Positions 23,157-33,404 of a stretch of 64,000 bases of DNA are shown here, piece after piece; positions within the stretch are counted from its first letter, which is position 1, and every line of letters begins with the position of its first letter. Under the pieces are notes generated by a model, which had not been told where the DNA came from, searched no databases, and saw nothing but the letters and a program-made list of their open reading frames with translations. A program made the translations under genes and the position numbers. This DNA comes from Anaerospora hongkongensis (GTDB lineage Bacteria; Bacillota; Negativicutes; Sporomusales; DSM-15969), in NCBI RefSeq assembly GCF_004339805.1, contig NZ_SLUI01000001.1, positions 248,001 to 312,000 on the forward strand, written 5' to 3'.

Positions 23157-25253
23157 CTATTCCGCTTCGCGCGGCGGCTCTTCTTTCAATAATTCCTTGC
23201 GGGACAAGTTAACTCTACCCTGCCGGTCAATTTCCGTGACTTTAACCATAATTTCATCACCGATTTTTACGACATCTTCCACTTTGGCAACCCGTTCACG
23301 GGCAAGCTGGGAAATGTGGACAAGGCCTTCTTTTCCTGGAATAATTTCAACAAAAGCGCCGAAATTCATCAACCGTGTTACTTTGCCCAGATAAATTGCA
23401 CCAACTTCTACATCCCGGGTAAGGTTTTGGATAATCCGAACTGCCTTTTGACCTGCTTCACCGTCAACAGCTGCAATGAAAACTTTGCCATCATCTTCAA
23501 TATCAATGGTGACACCTGTTTCATCAATAATTTTCTTAATGGTTTTACCGCCTGGCCCAATAACATCGCGAATTTTGTCAGGATCAATTTCCATCGTAAT
23601 GATCCGAGGTGCAAATGGCGATAACTCCTTACGCGGTTCGCGAATTGCAGCAAGCATTTTCCCAAGAATATGCGCTCTGCCAAGCCGAGCCTGTTCTAAG
23701 GCATCCGATAATATTTCTCTAGTGAGCCCGGCTATCTTAATATCCATTTGGATAGCTGTAATTCCCTTTTCCGTTCCGGCTACCTTAAAGTCCATATCTC
23801 CCAGGGCATCTTCCATCCCCTGTATGTCAGTTAAGATTGTGTAATAATCGCCATCTTTGACTAGGCCCATAGCTACACCGGATACCGGTGCTTTTATCGG
23901 CACCCCGGCGTCCATAAGGGAAAGAGTGCTGCCGCATACACTGCCCATTGAGCTTGATCCGTTCGATTCAAGAACTTCTGAAACAAGTCTGATCGTGTAG
24001 GGAAACTCCGATTCGGAAGGCAGTACAGGTACTAATGCGCGCTCTGCCAATGCTCCATGGCCAATTTCCCGTCTGCCGGGTCCGCGGGAAGGTCTGGTTT
24101 CGCCAACACTGTAGGAAGGGAAATTGTAATGATGCATGTAGCGTTTTGACTCTTCTACACCCAAACCGTCAAGAATTTGTTCGTCACCAATGGCTCCCAG
24201 CGTTGTAACCGTTAAAACCTGAGTTTGTCCACGCGTAAATAAGCCAGAACCATGTGTACGCGCTAATATCCCAACTTCGCTGCTTACAGGACGAACTTCG
24301 TCTACTTTGCGGCCATCGGGACGAATTTTATCTACAGTAATCATTTTGCGAACAGTTTCTTTGACAATTTTCTGCAGACAATTGCTTATATCTTTTGCAT
24401 TTTCCGGGAAAAGCTCTGCAAAATGAGTCATTGCTTCTATTTTAAGTTGTTTAATTTGTTCTTCTCTCGCTAATTTATCAGGATTCGTGACAGCAATACG
24501 CATTTTTTCTGTTGCATACTCACGAACAGCAGTATCAATCTCTGCAGGGATTTTATACAGTTTGATTTCCCGCTTTTGCTTGCCTACCTGGGCCACAATA
24601 TCATCTTGGAAAGCAACAATTTGTTTGATTACGTCATGACCAAAGGTTATTGCTTCCAGGACTATCGCTTCCGATAATTCATTAGCGCCTGCCTCAACCA
24701 TGAGTACCGCATCGCGCGTACCGGCGATAACAAGATTCATTTCACTTTTAGCTTGTTCCTCTATTGTCGGATTAACAATCAGCTGTCCGTCAATACGGCC
24801 AACTCTTACACCGGCAATAGGACCATTAAATGGAATGTCCGATATGGACAATGCACACGAAGCCCCAATCATTGCCGGGATTTCAGGTGAATTGTTTTGA
24901 TCCACTGACAGAACTGTTGCGATAACTTGTACATCATTGCGGAATCCATCAGCGAATAAGGGCCGAATAGGCCGGTCAATCAAGCGCCCGGAGAGTATTG
25001 CAGCTTCGCTGGGGCGTCCTTCCCGCTTAATAAATCCACCGGGAATTTTACCAACCGAGTACAAGCGTTCTTCATAATCAACCGTTAACGGGAAAAAATC
25101 AATTCCTTCTCTTGGTTCAGCGGATGCTGTAGCTGTTACTAAGACTGCAGTATCACCATATCGAACCAGCACCGCACCACCGGCCTGCTTAGCTAATTTA
25201 CCCGTTTCAATGACTAACGGTCTGCCTGACAATAGCATTTGGAAAGTATGCAT
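23157..25253 (-). CDS. pnp: Polyribonucleotide nucleotidyltransferase (PNPase)
   Basis: A 698-residue protein with the standard PNPase layout: first RNase PH domain (residues 1-210), helical linker, second catalytic RNase PH domain (about 305-540; [17 protein letters not shown]), a KH domain (about 555-610; [16 protein letters not shown]) and an S1 domain (about 615-690; [18 protein letters not shown]). It degrades RNA 3' to 5' with phosphate and can add tails. It follows rpsO, as in most bacteria, though an rpsO terminator lies between. Confidence 0.98.
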   Translation of the reverse strand: MHTFQMLLSGRPLVIETGKLAKQAGGAVLVRYGDTAVLVTATASAEPREGIDFFPLTVDYEERLYSVGKIPGGFIKREGRPSEAAILSGRLIDRPIRPLFADGFRNDVQVIATVLSVDQNNSPEIPAMIGASCALSISDIPFNGPIAGVRVGRIDGQLIVNPTIEEQAKSEMNLVIAGTRDAVLMVEAGANELSEAIVLEAITFGHDVIKQIVAFQDDIVAQVGKQKREIKLYKIPAEIDTAVREYATEKMRIAVTNPDKLAREEQIKQLKIEAMTHFAELFPENAKDISNCLQKIVKETVRKMITVDKIRPDGRKVDEVRPVSSEVGILARTHGSGLFTRGQTQVLTVTTLGAIGDEQILDGLGVEESKRYMHHYNFPSYSVGETRPSRGPGRREIGHGALAERALVPVLPSESEFPYTIRLVSEVLESNGSSSMGSVCGSTLSLMDAGVPIKAPVSGVAMGLVKDGDYYTILTDIQGMEDALGDMDFKVAGTEKGITAIQMDIKIAGLTREILSDALEQARLGRAHILGKMLAAIREPRKELSPFAPRIITMEIDPDKIRDVIGPGGKTIKKIIDETGVTIDIEDDGKVFIAAVDGEAGQKAVRIIQNLTRDVEVGAIYLGKVTRLMNFGAFVEIIPGKEGLVHISQLARERVAKVEDVVKIGDEIMVKVTEIDRQGRVNLSRKELLKEEPPREAE

Positions 25254-25361
25254 TCAGGTCTTCCTCCTCTTAAACACTCTTCTTTTTCTACCAAAGATTA
25301 ACACTTCGACATTTTTTTTAGTATTCCCTTTTTTCTTTCTGCCTAACCCGAAAATAAATAA

Positions 25362-25384
25362 AAAAGCGGGAATATCCCGCTTTT
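25362..25384 (-). terminator. Terminator between rpsO and pnp
   Basis: Stem AAAAGCGGGA/TCCCGCTTTT with a three-base loop followed by TTATTTATTTTCG on the minus strand, 4 bases past the rpsO stop. Pnp must be reached by read-through or by a promoter in the 100 bases after it. Confidence 0.85.
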
Positions 25385-25387
25385 CCA

Positions 25388-25654
25388 TTATTTTCTGAGG
25401 TTCAGTTTTTCAAGAATTGTACGATAACGCTCTAAATCGTTGTCACGAAGATAGTTCAATAAACCTCTACGTTGACCAACCATTTTCAAAAGACCACGAC
25501 GAGAGTGATGATCTTTCTTGTGTTCTTTCAAATGCTCAGTTAAGTAATTAATACGTTCAGTCAGAATTGCAATTTGCACTTCCGGCGATCCGGTATCATT
25601 TTCATGAACACGGTACTGTTCAATCAGCATTTGTTTTTGTTCTGGTGTAAGCAT
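25388..25654 (-). CDS. rpsO: Small ribosomal subunit protein uS15
   Basis: An 88-residue protein with the S15 hallmarks: [56 protein letters not shown] and [13 protein letters not shown]. It binds 16S rRNA early in assembly of the small subunit. The ATG at 25654 gives the standard length and has AAGGAGGTGA eight bases upstream; a longer frame to 25690 is not needed. Confidence 0.99.
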   Translation of the reverse strand: MLTPEQKQMLIEQYRVHENDTGSPEVQIAILTERINYLTEHLKEHKKDHHSRRGLLKMVGQRRGLLNYLRDNDLERYRTILEKLNLRK

Positions 25655-25789
25655 GACGGTCACCTCCTTCTCTTGTATCCCTATAGCCAAGATGATCGTC
25701 GGAGAGTCGATAATCCTCGCTACAGTTCATGTCAGATGCTGCGCATCTTCATACTCATTTATTCTACCACAAGGAATAATTACTGTAAA
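25655..25789 (-). promoter_or_regulatory. rpsO promoter and leader
   Basis: Minus strand: TTTACA (25784-25789), 17-base spacer, TAGAAT (25761-25766), a good sigma-A promoter. The leader of about 100 bases contains a small hairpin AGATGC-GCA-GCATCT near 25737-25751. Leaders of rpsO often carry an S15-binding structure for autoregulation; I cannot fold it with certainty. Confidence 0.6.
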
Positions 25790-25814
25790 GTTTCTAATGG
25801 CTATTATTTCAAAT

Positions 25815-26729
25815 TTAGAAAAAAACCTGTGCTTCAGTAATATCACGGGCAATCTGTTCTTTTAAGGCCTCTGCGCCGGCAAACTTTACCTCACCTCTGA
25901 GACGGGCTAAAAAGGATACCCGGACCTTTTTATTGTACAGATCATCATTAAAGTTTAAGATAAACACTTCTATCCTGCGGCTTTGTCCGTTAAACGTGGG
26001 ATTTACCCCGACATTTGCTAATCCATTAAACCAAGTATTGCCTGTCATAACTTGTACGGCGTAAACACCGTCAGCCGGAATCACCATCCCGGGCGGCACA
26101 GGAATATTGGCTGTCGGATAGCCCAGTTGTCTTCCCCGCTGATCGCCACTCATTACTATGCCAGCCATTACAAACGGACGACCAAGCAGCTTCGCCGCCT
26201 GCTGCACGTCTCCGCTCGCAATCAGCTGCCTGATCAGCGTACTGCTGACCAGGGAATCATCAACTAATACTGCCTCAGGGACCTGAACATCAAAATGATA
26301 CGATGCTCCAGCTTTTCGCAAAATCTCGGGGTTTCCTTTTCCCTGATAACCAAACGTATAGTTAGGTCCAACCACTACATGAGCGGGACGGAAATAGTGT
26401 ATTAGCAGCTGGATAAATTCATCAGGCATAAGCTGTAGAAATTTTACATCAAAAGGTATGGACATCAAAATATCGACTCCCATGCCTGCAATAACTTCTA
26501 CCTTTTCTTCTTCCGCCATAATAAAGGGCGGACAACGTTCGGGATCAATTATGCTTAGAGGATGATTGCGAAAGGTAAACACTACGCTGGTACCGGATGA
26601 CTGCCTGGCCAGTTGTACCGCCTGTCCAATAATTTGCTGATGTCCGGCGTGGATGCCATCAAAGGTCCCCAAAGCTATCGCAATATTTTGATGCAAGCTT
26701 ATATCCGCGAGTTCCGTAAACAGCTCCAT
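25815..26729 (-). CDS. ribF: Bifunctional riboflavin kinase/FAD synthetase
   Basis: A 304-residue protein with an N-terminal nucleotidyltransferase domain (ALGTFDGIHAGHQQIIGQA, VVGPNYTFGYQGKGN, SSTLIRQLIASG) and a C-terminal flavokinase domain (GRQLGYPTANIPVPPGMVIP, NVGVNPTFNGQ, VSFLARLRGEVKF). It turns riboflavin into FMN and FMN into FAD. It is the last gene of the rimP operon, 18 bases after truB, as in B. subtilis. Confidence 0.97.
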   Translation of the reverse strand: MELFTELADISLHQNIAIALGTFDGIHAGHQQIIGQAVQLARQSSGTSVVFTFRNHPLSIIDPERCPPFIMAEEEKVEVIAGMGVDILMSIPFDVKFLQLMPDEFIQLLIHYFRPAHVVVGPNYTFGYQGKGNPEILRKAGASYHFDVQVPEAVLVDDSLVSSTLIRQLIASGDVQQAAKLLGRPFVMAGIVMSGDQRGRQLGYPTANIPVPPGMVIPADGVYAVQVMTGNTWFNGLANVGVNPTFNGQSRRIEVFILNFNDDLYNKKVRVSFLARLRGEVKFAGAEALKEQIARDITEAQVFF

Positions 26730-26747
26730 ACCATTCTCCTCACATAC

Positions 26748-27626
26748 CTATAGGTTATTAGAATAAGCTGACAATATTTTTAGCGGCTTTAGCAACGAAG
26801 TTGTCCTGTCATACTGTCCTATTCCAATTAAACACTCGTTAGGGTCATAAATCCTTACTAACGTGCTTGGGCACGCTTGATAAAAAACCATTTTTCCCTG
26901 CTGAAGATTTTTACACTCAGCGTGCTTAAGGCTGACTAACGGCAGATGCATAACAGCAAAATCCATCGGCAGCAGTACCGACTCTTTCTTCTGACCAATC
27001 TCTTCAACAGAAATTGCTTGTTCCAGCGTGAAATCTCCCACTTTAGTGCGAATTAAAAAGCTCATTACAGCCGGGCAGCCGAGTTTTCTGCCAATATCCT
27101 GGCAAAGCGAACGAATATACGTTCCTTTTGAACAGTCCACATCCAGCAAAAGCTTTGATTGCTGTACTTGCAAAATTCGTATATCGTGAATAAAAACCTG
27201 ACGTGCTTTCGGCTCAATAGAAATACCAGCTCGAGCTAATTCATACATTTTTTTCCCATCAACCTTGATCGCTGAATACATCGGAGGAATTTGCGTAATC
27301 GATCCAATAAAAGTCGCCAGCACTTCTTCAAGTCGCTGGCGGGCAGGGATTTCACACGGACCGGTCTGCGTCACTTTGCCGGTATCATCACCGGTATCAG
27401 TTTCAAAACCAAATGTAATTTCTACCCGATAACTTTTCGCTGCATCGGTCGAATATTCGATCAGTCGAGTCGCAGAACCTAAAAACACCGGCAAAACGCC
27501 TGCCGCAGCCGGATCAAGTGTCCCGGCATGCCCTACTTTTTTCATTGCAAAAGTCCGTCGAATATAAGCTACTGCATCATGTGATGTCATCCCAGGCGGT
27601 TTTAAAACATTTATGATGCCATTCAT
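26748..27626 (-). CDS. truB: tRNA pseudouridine(55) synthase TruB
   Basis: A 292-residue pseudouridine synthase with the catalytic aspartate in VGHAGTLDPAAAGVLPVFLG, the start motif MNGIINVLKPPGMTSHDAV and the binding motif CSKGTYIRSLCQDIG. It makes pseudouridine at position 55 of the tRNA T loop. The ATG at 27626 has AGGTGATGAA before it, lies 4 bases after the nrnA stop and matches the family start; the frame extends further upstream without need. Confidence 0.97.
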   Translation of the reverse strand: MNGIINVLKPPGMTSHDAVAYIRRTFAMKKVGHAGTLDPAAAGVLPVFLGSATRLIEYSTDAAKSYRVEITFGFETDTGDDTGKVTQTGPCEIPARQRLEEVLATFIGSITQIPPMYSAIKVDGKKMYELARAGISIEPKARQVFIHDIRILQVQQSKLLLDVDCSKGTYIRSLCQDIGRKLGCPAVMSFLIRTKVGDFTLEQAISVEEIGQKKESVLLPMDFAVMHLPLVSLKHAECKNLQQGKMVFYQACPSTLVRIYDPNECLIGIGQYDRTTSLLKPLKILSAYSNNL

Positions 27627-27630
27627 TTCA

Positions 27631-28578
27631 TCACCTGATTTGTGCAACAGCAACAGGCAATACTTGCGCCATTGCGTTTTCCAACGTATCATGAACGGTA
27701 CAGCCGGCAGCCCGAATATGTCCACCGCCGCCAAACTTCAATGCCACCTGACTCACATCCGCCCGGTGCGAACGGAAGCTGATGCGCACCGTCCGCTCGT
27801 CAATTGCCCGGAATAAAATAGCAATTTCTACCCCCTCAATTGAACGGGCATAATTGATGAATCCTTCTGTATTTTCATCAGGATCACTCAGTAAATCAGG
27901 CAGAATCGTCATTGTAGCAATTTTACCTTCATGATGAGTCTCAATTGTTTGCAACACTTTTGTCAGCGTTATCAAATTGGCAATCGACCGCTGCTCCAAT
28001 GCTTCTGATATGCATTGCGGCTGTGCACCGGCTTCGACCAAATCAGCCGCATCACGTAAAGTAGCCGCTGATGTATTGGCATAACGGAAGAAACCACAGT
28101 CAGTCGCTATCGCAGTATACAGGCAGGTTCCGATATCCGCTGTAACATTCGATTTCATTAGTTTCAGCAGGGCAAGGATAATTTCACCTGTAGCCGCCAC
28201 TTTGCTGTCAATATAGTAGTAATCTGCGAATTTAGTGTTTGATATATGATGATCCATGTTAAGGATAGGCGCCTTAACAATATTCTGTACTTTACCAATC
28301 CGCTCAATATCACTTGCATCCAATACAACAAGTAAATCTGGAGTAAACCGGTCATTATCGACCGGTTTACTGATTTTTTTCCAATTTGGTAAAAAATGAT
28401 ACATTGCCGGAACGACATCATCAAGCAGCATGCATACCTTCTTACCATCTGCCTGCAATGCCGCATATAGAGCCAGCATGGAGCCCAATGAGTCTCCGTC
28501 AGGATGTACGTGTGCAGTTAGCACGATTGTATTTGCACTATGCAGCATTTCAGCTGCCTGCGGCAATGATATTTCCAT
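27631..28578 (-). CDS. nrnA: Bifunctional oligoribonuclease and pAp phosphatase NrnA
   Basis: A 315-residue DHH-DHHA1 phosphoesterase. Metal motifs are TAHVHPDGDSLGSMLAL, VVLDASDIERIG and LNMDHHISNTKFAD; the C-terminal DHHA1 motif is KFGGGGHIRAAGC. It degrades short RNA oligomers and pAp. It lies between rbfA (2-base gap) and truB (4-base gap), the usual place in the rimP-infB operon. Confidence 0.95.
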   Translation of the reverse strand: MEISLPQAAEMLHSANTIVLTAHVHPDGDSLGSMLALYAALQADGKKVCMLLDDVVPAMYHFLPNWKKISKPVDNDRFTPDLLVVLDASDIERIGKVQNIVKAPILNMDHHISNTKFADYYYIDSKVAATGEIILALLKLMKSNVTADIGTCLYTAIATDCGFFRYANTSAATLRDAADLVEAGAQPQCISEALEQRSIANLITLTKVLQTIETHHEGKIATMTILPDLLSDPDENTEGFINYARSIEGVEIAILFRAIDERTVRISFRSHRADVSQVALKFGGGGHIRAAGCTVHDTLENAMAQVLPVAVAQIR

Positions 28579-28580
28579 GC

Positions 28581-28934
28581 CTATTGATCCTCTTCCTGCT
28601 TTAGTTTATCCAGCAGCGTTTGAATATGAACGCTATGATCAAGCGATTCGTCCAATTGCAGCAGCAATTCCGGCGAATGACGGATCTTTAAGCGTTTTCC
28701 AACTTCTGCGCGGATAAAGCCGAGCGCTTTTTGCAACCCTTGCCAGGTATCTTCTTTTTGTTCCTTACTTCCGAACAAGCTTATATATACTTTTGCCTGA
28801 CGCAAATCCCCTGTGGCTTCAACCCTGGTAACAGTCACAAAACCAATCCGTGGATCTTTAAGGTCAGTTAGAATCATCTTACTTACTTCTTGCTTAATAA
28901 ATTCCTGGACTTTTTCTGTTCGCAGCTGACCCAT
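28581..28934 (-). CDS. rbfA: Ribosome-binding factor A
   Basis: A 117-residue KH-like protein with EFIKQEVSKMILTDLKDPRI and GFVTVTRVEATGDLRQAKVY, both diagnostic of RbfA. It acts in late 30S maturation, binding near the 5' helix of 16S rRNA. It lies 21 bases after infB and 2 before nrnA. Confidence 0.97.
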   Translation of the reverse strand: MGQLRTEKVQEFIKQEVSKMILTDLKDPRIGFVTVTRVEATGDLRQAKVYISLFGSKEQKEDTWQGLQKALGFIRAEVGKRLKIRHSPELLLQLDESLDHSVHIQTLLDKLKQEEDQ

Positions 28935-28955
28935 TATAACCCCTCCGATTTTGCA

Positions 28956-31718
28956 CTAACTACCAGGCTTAACCACTTCCATTGCGAATGCTTCAATAAT
29001 ATCTCCCTCTTTTATATCACGGAATTTTTCTATTGATAGACCGCATTCATAGCCGGTAGCAACCTCTTTTACATCATCTTTGAAACGGCGCAGAGCATCA
29101 ATTTTTCCTTCATGCACCACAACACCATCGCGAATAAGACGGACTTGCGACGAATTCGTGATTTTGCCTTCCAAAACATAAGATCCGGCAACAACAGCTT
29201 TCGGAATGGAAATCACTTTACGAACTTCCAAGCGGCCTTGAATCACTTCTTTATATTCGGGTGCAAGCATACCCGTCATAGCTGCTTCCACATCGTTTAT
29301 GGCTTCATAAATTACCCGGTAAGTCTTAAGGTCTACCTTCTCGCTTTCGGCAGCCTTACGCGCATTAGCATCAGGACGAACATTAAAGCCCATAATTAAT
29401 GCATTGGAAGCGGAAGCAAGCATAACATCTGATTCATTAATTGCACCGACGCCGGCATGAATGATATTTACCCGAACTTCCTTATTCTTTAATGCCAGCA
29501 GCGATTGACGCAGTGCTTCAATAGACCCCTGCACGTCAGCCTTAATAACAATATTCAAGTCTTTCAGTGTTCCGTCTTGAATTTGCTTAAAGATATCATC
29601 CAGAGTGACTTTCTGCATTTGCTGCATCTCGTCGGTTCTCTTTTTCGCGATGCGTTTTTCAGCTACTGCTCTTGCCGTCTTTTCATCGGTTACGGCAAGG
29701 ATATCACCAGCCTGAGGTACATCGGATAAGCCCAGGACCTCAACTGGCATTGAGGGTTCGGCTTTCTTCACCTTTTCCCCTCTATCGTTTACCATTGCCC
29801 GTACTTTACCATGGGCAGTACCGGCAATGATGGTATCACCAATGCGCAGTGTGCCTTTCTGAACAAGTACAGTGGCCACCGGTCCACGCCCTTTATCGAG
29901 CTGAGCTTCAATAATAGTTCCGAGAGCGCTGCGCTCCGGATTTGCCTTTAATTCCTGCATTTCAGCCACGAGAAGAACCATTTCAAGCAGATCACTTAAA
30001 CCGGTCTTTTGCTGAGCAGAAACCGGCACCATAATCGTTTCCCCGCCCCATTCCTCTGAAATCAGACCATGTTCTGACAATTGTTGTTTAACACGGTCCG
30101 GATTTGCTCCGGGACGGTCCATTTTATTAACCGCGACAATAATCGGTACATTGGCTGATTTGGCATGATTGATAGCCTCAATCGTCTGTGGCATAACACC
30201 ATCATCAGCCGCTACTACCAGAATAGCAATATCGGTTACTTTTGCTCCCCTTGCACGCATAGCGGTAAACGCCTCGTGACCCGGTGTATCGAGAAATACG
30301 ATTTTTTTATTTTTATAGTTGACTTGGTAAGCACCGATGTGCTGTGTAATACCGCCAGCTTCCTGAGAAGTAACACTTGTCTGACGGATAGCATCCAATA
30401 AAGATGTTTTGCCGTGATCCACATGACCCATAATCGTTACTACAGGTGGACGAAGTACCAGTGTGTCTGCTTCATCTTCGATTTCCGGTATTTCGGTAGG
30501 ATCCTCTTCCGGCGGCAGCTCTTCCACGATGATCCCAAAGTCCTCTGCCAAAATAGTGGCCGTATCCATGTCGACTTCCTGATTAATGGTAGCCATAACG
30601 CCCAGCATCATTAACTTCTTAATAATCTCACTGACTTCACGGCCCATTTTGGCCGATAATTCTTTAACAGTCAGCGATCCGCCCAGTTTTATTACTTTTG
30701 GTTTAGCCGGTTGAACGGGCTGTTGCGCTGGCTGCTGCCGGCCAGGCTGATTCTGCCTGCCTTGGTCTTTACCGCGGTTTCTGTTTTGATTATTTTGCTG
30801 GCCATATTGCGGTCTGCCCTTTTGCTGTTGTCCCTGCTGAGGCCGTGAAGACTGCCCCGCCGACCGGTTTCCAGAGAAGTTGGACCGCTGTTGATTATTG
30901 CCGGATTGCTGTTGAAAGGCTGGCCGGTTCTGACCCTGCGGCTGCTGTGGACGTTGTTGATTCATCCCCTGCTGCTGGTAAGGCGGTCTGTTGTTCTGCC
31001 CTTGCGGCTGCTGGGGACGCTGTTGATTCATCCCCTGCTGCTGGTAAGGCGGTCTATTGTTCTGGCCATACGGCTGTTGGGGACGCTGTTGATTCATCCC
31101 CTGCTGCTGGTAAGGCGGTCTGTTGTTCTGCCCCTGCGGCTGCTGGGGACGCTGTTGGTTCATCCCCTGTTGCTGGTAAGGCGGTCTATTGTTCTGGCCA
31201 TACGGCTGCTGGGGACGCTGTTGATTCATACCCTGCTGCTGGTAAGGCGGTCTGTTGTTCTGCCCTTGCGGCTGCTGGGGACGCTGTTGGTTCATCCCCT
31301 GGTGTTGCTGCTGCTGGTAGGGCGGTCTGTTGTTCTGCCCTTGCGGCTGCTGGGGACGCTGTTGGTTCATCCCCTGGTGTTGCTGCTGGTAGGGCGGTCT
31401 GTTATTTTGCCCTTCACGCTGCACAGGCGGTTTTGATTGATGCTGTGCATTGTGTGCGGCTGGATGATCGGCGCCTGTCTGAATGGGTCTATTGACTTTC
31501 TCGGCTGTATCTGTTCCGACAGGTTTGGAAACTTTCGCGCCCTGATCTTCATTACCGGTTTTACGGGCAAACGTTCTCTCTAGAACTACCTTGGCATCAT
31601 CGTCGACACTGCTCATATGATTCTTGGCAGTAATACTATTGCGGCTCAATATATCTATAATCACTTTACTGGTTGTACTATAATCTTTTGCTAATTCATA
31701 TATTCTATGTTTGGACAT
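28956..31718 (-). CDS. infB: Translation initiation factor IF-2 with a repetitive N-terminal linker
   Basis: A 920-residue IF-2. A first IF2_N domain (residues 1-50, [20 protein letters not shown]) is followed by a disordered Q/N/P/R-rich linker of about 290 residues, a second IF2_N domain (about 345-400, [20 protein letters not shown]), and the GTPase with [12 protein letters not shown] (G1), DTPGHEAF (G3), NKMD (G4) and SAQ (G5), then the C-terminal tRNA-binding domains. It positions fMet-tRNA on the ribosome. The linker contains seven near-identical 22-25-residue repeats (see the repeat entry), unusual for this family. Gene order ylxQ-infB-rbfA is canonical. Confidence 0.98.
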   Translation of the reverse strand: MSKHRIYELAKDYSTTSKVIIDILSRNSITAKNHMSSVDDDAKVVLERTFARKTGNEDQGAKVSKPVGTDTAEKVNRPIQTGADHPAAHNAQHQSKPPVQREGQNNRPPYQQQHQGMNQQRPQQPQGQNNRPPYQQQQHQGMNQQRPQQPQGQNNRPPYQQQGMNQQRPQQPYGQNNRPPYQQQGMNQQRPQQPQGQNNRPPYQQQGMNQQRPQQPYGQNNRPPYQQQGMNQQRPQQPQGQNNRPPYQQQGMNQQRPQQPQGQNRPAFQQQSGNNQQRSNFSGNRSAGQSSRPQQGQQQKGRPQYGQQNNQNRNRGKDQGRQNQPGRQQPAQQPVQPAKPKVIKLGGSLTVKELSAKMGREVSEIIKKLMMLGVMATINQEVDMDTATILAEDFGIIVEELPPEEDPTEIPEIEDEADTLVLRPPVVTIMGHVDHGKTSLLDAIRQTSVTSQEAGGITQHIGAYQVNYKNKKIVFLDTPGHEAFTAMRARGAKVTDIAILVVAADDGVMPQTIEAINHAKSANVPIIVAVNKMDRPGANPDRVKQQLSEHGLISEEWGGETIMVPVSAQQKTGLSDLLEMVLLVAEMQELKANPERSALGTIIEAQLDKGRGPVATVLVQKGTLRIGDTIIAGTAHGKVRAMVNDRGEKVKKAEPSMPVEVLGLSDVPQAGDILAVTDEKTARAVAEKRIAKKRTDEMQQMQKVTLDDIFKQIQDGTLKDLNIVIKADVQGSIEALRQSLLALKNKEVRVNIIHAGVGAINESDVMLASASNALIMGFNVRPDANARKAAESEKVDLKTYRVIYEAINDVEAAMTGMLAPEYKEVIQGRLEVRKVISIPKAVVAGSYVLEGKITNSSQVRLIRDGVVVHEGKIDALRRFKDDVKEVATGYECGLSIEKFRDIKEGDIIEAFAMEVVKPGS
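30935..31411 (-). repeat. 66-bp tandem repeat in infB coding for a Q/N/P-rich linker
   Basis: Seven copies of a unit coding [19 protein letters not shown] plus an alternating QGQ or YGQ joint, each 66 bases; the two copies nearest the start codon carry HQ or QHQ insertions and are 6 to 9 bases longer. An eighth, degenerate copy (NRPAFQQQ) follows. The DNA copies differ mainly at third positions, showing recent tandem duplication kept in frame. No unique spacers exist, so it is not a CRISPR array. Confidence 0.95.
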
Positions 31719-31749
31719 TGATCCACCCCCAAATTTCTATCTCCCCAAA

Positions 31750-32058
31750 TCAAACATCAGACAGAAGCTTAACAAGAGCCCGGTTAAATCCTTCATCGGT
31801 TAGAACAATAGCAGCACGCTGAACCTTCCCGATTGCTTCACCCATTTCTTGTTTTGAAAGAACTTCATATATCGGAACCTCATAATAGGAGGTTAAATCA
31901 TGATAGCTTTTCTTGCTATTTACTGATGCATCAGTTGCGAGCAATACTATTTTTGCTTTTTTCGATCGAACTGCTTTTTCAACTGCAAATTCTCCGGAAA
32001 CAATCCGTCCTGCCTTTTGTGCAAGGCCGAGTAAATCGGCAATTTTTTTTCTATCCAT
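31750..32058 (-). CDS. ylxQ: L7Ae-family ribosomal protein YlxQ
   Basis: A 102-residue protein of the L7Ae/L30e fold: LLGLAQKAGRIVSGEFAVEK, AKIVLLATDASVNSKKSYHD and VPIYEVLSKQEMGEAIGK. Such proteins bind kink-turn RNA; YlxQ's target is not settled. The ATG at 32058 overlaps the ylxR stop by 8 bases, implying coupling; other starts upstream inside ylxR (32073, 32109) are less likely. Confidence 0.9.
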   Translation of the reverse strand: MDRKKIADLLGLAQKAGRIVSGEFAVEKAVRSKKAKIVLLATDASVNSKKSYHDLTSYYEVPIYEVLSKQEMGEAIGKVQRAAIVLTDEGFNRALVKLLSDV

Positions 32059-32320
32059 TTTGAATAAGACCATTACGGATGGATTCGTATACTTCCGGCA
32101 CAACAGCATGCTTTAAAGCTCGTTCCAGCCTTTTTTCCTTATAGGCTTTTGTAAAACATTGCTCGGTTGAACAGACATACGCGCCGCGTCCAGCCTTCTT
32201 GCCGCTAGGATCTAGAGAAACTGTACCATCAGGAGCCCGGACCACCCGTATTAATTCTTTTTTGTTTTTCATTTCCTGACAACCAACACACATACGCTGA
32301 GGAATTTTCTTTTGCTTCAT
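32051..32320 (-). CDS. ylxR: YlxR family RNA-binding protein (DUF448)
   Basis: An 89-residue protein with the family signature RMCVGCQEMKNKKELIRVVR and KKAGRGAYVCSTEQCFTKA. YlxR is a small nucleic-acid-binding protein encoded between nusA and ylxQ in most Bacillota, and in some species it influences transcription or RNase P. It starts 11 bases after nusA with AGGAGGG upstream. Confidence 0.95.
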   Translation of the reverse strand: MKQKKIPQRMCVGCQEMKNKKELIRVVRAPDGTVSLDPSGKKAGRGAYVCSTEQCFTKAYKEKRLERALKHAVVPEVYESIRNGLIQNG

Positions 32321-32331
32321 TTAAATCCCTC

Positions 32332-33375
32332 CTAATCGTTGGCTTGTGCTTGGGACTCACTTTTTATATCAATTTTCCACCCTGTCAATTTAGCCGCCAA
32401 ACGGGCATTTTGACCTTCTTTTCCAATTGCCAGCGACAATTGATAGTCAGGAACGATAACTTTAGATATTTTTTCTGCTTCATTTGCCTCAACGGAAACG
32501 ACTTTAGCAGGGCTTAGTGCATTTGCAATGTACTTAGCAGGGTCAACATTCCATTTTACTATGTCAATTTTTTCGCCTCTAAGTTCATTAACAATGGTCT
32601 GAACGCGCATTCCCTTATGTCCGACACAGGCGCCAACAGGATCTACGTTTTCATCACGCGAGTGTACAGCAATTTTAGAACGCAGTCCCGGTTCGCGGGC
32701 AACCGATTTCAGTTCAACGACACCATCATGGATTTCGGGAACTTCCAATTCAAAAAGACGCTTTAAAAGTCCGGGATGAGTGCGGGACACCAAGATTTGC
32801 GGTCCCTTAGTAGTCTTTTTTACTTCAATAATGTATGTTTTCAGACGATCGCCGTGTTTGTACGTTTCTCCTGGAATCTGCTCAAGCGGAGCAAGAATAG
32901 CCTCGGCTTTCCCCAGATCAACAAAGACGTTTTTTTGCTCAATACGTTGAACGATACCTGTTACAATATCGCTTTCCCGGTTAGAAAATTCCTCATAAAT
33001 GATCCCCCGCTCAGCTTCGCGGATGCGTTGGACAACGACCTGCTTAGCAGTTTGGGCAGCAATACGGCCAAAATTTTTCGGAGTAACCTCCACTTCGACT
33101 ACGTCTTCAAGCTCATAACGCGGATCAATTGCCCGTGCTTCACTTAAAGACATCTCCAAGCGGGAATCCTTTACTTCTTCCACTACCGTTTTGCGGGCAT
33201 ATACATGAATTTCACCGGTAAGTCTATCCAATGAAACATGCACATTTTGTGCAGAGCCAAAATTCCGCTTATAAGCTGAAATTAAAGCTGCTTCAATAGC
33301 ATCAAAAATAATTTCCGACGCTATTCCTTTTTCCTTTCCCAATTGTTCAAACGCTTGCATGAAGTCTGCGTTCAC
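32332..33375 (-). CDS. nusA: Transcription termination/antitermination protein NusA
   Basis: A 347-residue NusA, the short Gram-positive form without C-terminal acidic repeats. It has the N-terminal RNA polymerase-binding domain (AFEQLGKEKGIASEIIFDAI), an S1 domain (residues about 135-200) and two KH domains (VDPVGACVGHKGMRVQTIVN and LSLAIGKEGQNARLAAKLTG). It controls pausing and termination. The GTG start at 33375 follows GGGGGAAT. It is the second gene of the rimP operon. Confidence 0.98.
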   Translation of the reverse strand: MNADFMQAFEQLGKEKGIASEIIFDAIEAALISAYKRNFGSAQNVHVSLDRLTGEIHVYARKTVVEEVKDSRLEMSLSEARAIDPRYELEDVVEVEVTPKNFGRIAAQTAKQVVVQRIREAERGIIYEEFSNRESDIVTGIVQRIEQKNVFVDLGKAEAILAPLEQIPGETYKHGDRLKTYIIEVKKTTKGPQILVSRTHPGLLKRLFELEVPEIHDGVVELKSVAREPGLRSKIAVHSRDENVDPVGACVGHKGMRVQTIVNELRGEKIDIVKWNVDPAKYIANALSPAKVVSVEANEAEKISKVIVPDYQLSLAIGKEGQNARLAAKLTGWKIDIKSESQAQAND

Positions 33376-33404
33376 CCATATTCCCCCTATTCAATTTTTC
33401 CTAT

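Noticed and set aside
30935-31411. CRISPR-like regular spacing
   Set aside because: The units are contiguous coding repeats with no unique spacers, and they are in frame within infB.
30845-31495. Long plus-strand open frames of 216 and 181 residues
   Set aside because: They lie antisense to the infB tandem repeat; their openness and repetitive translation follow from the repeat, and there is no ribosome site of note.
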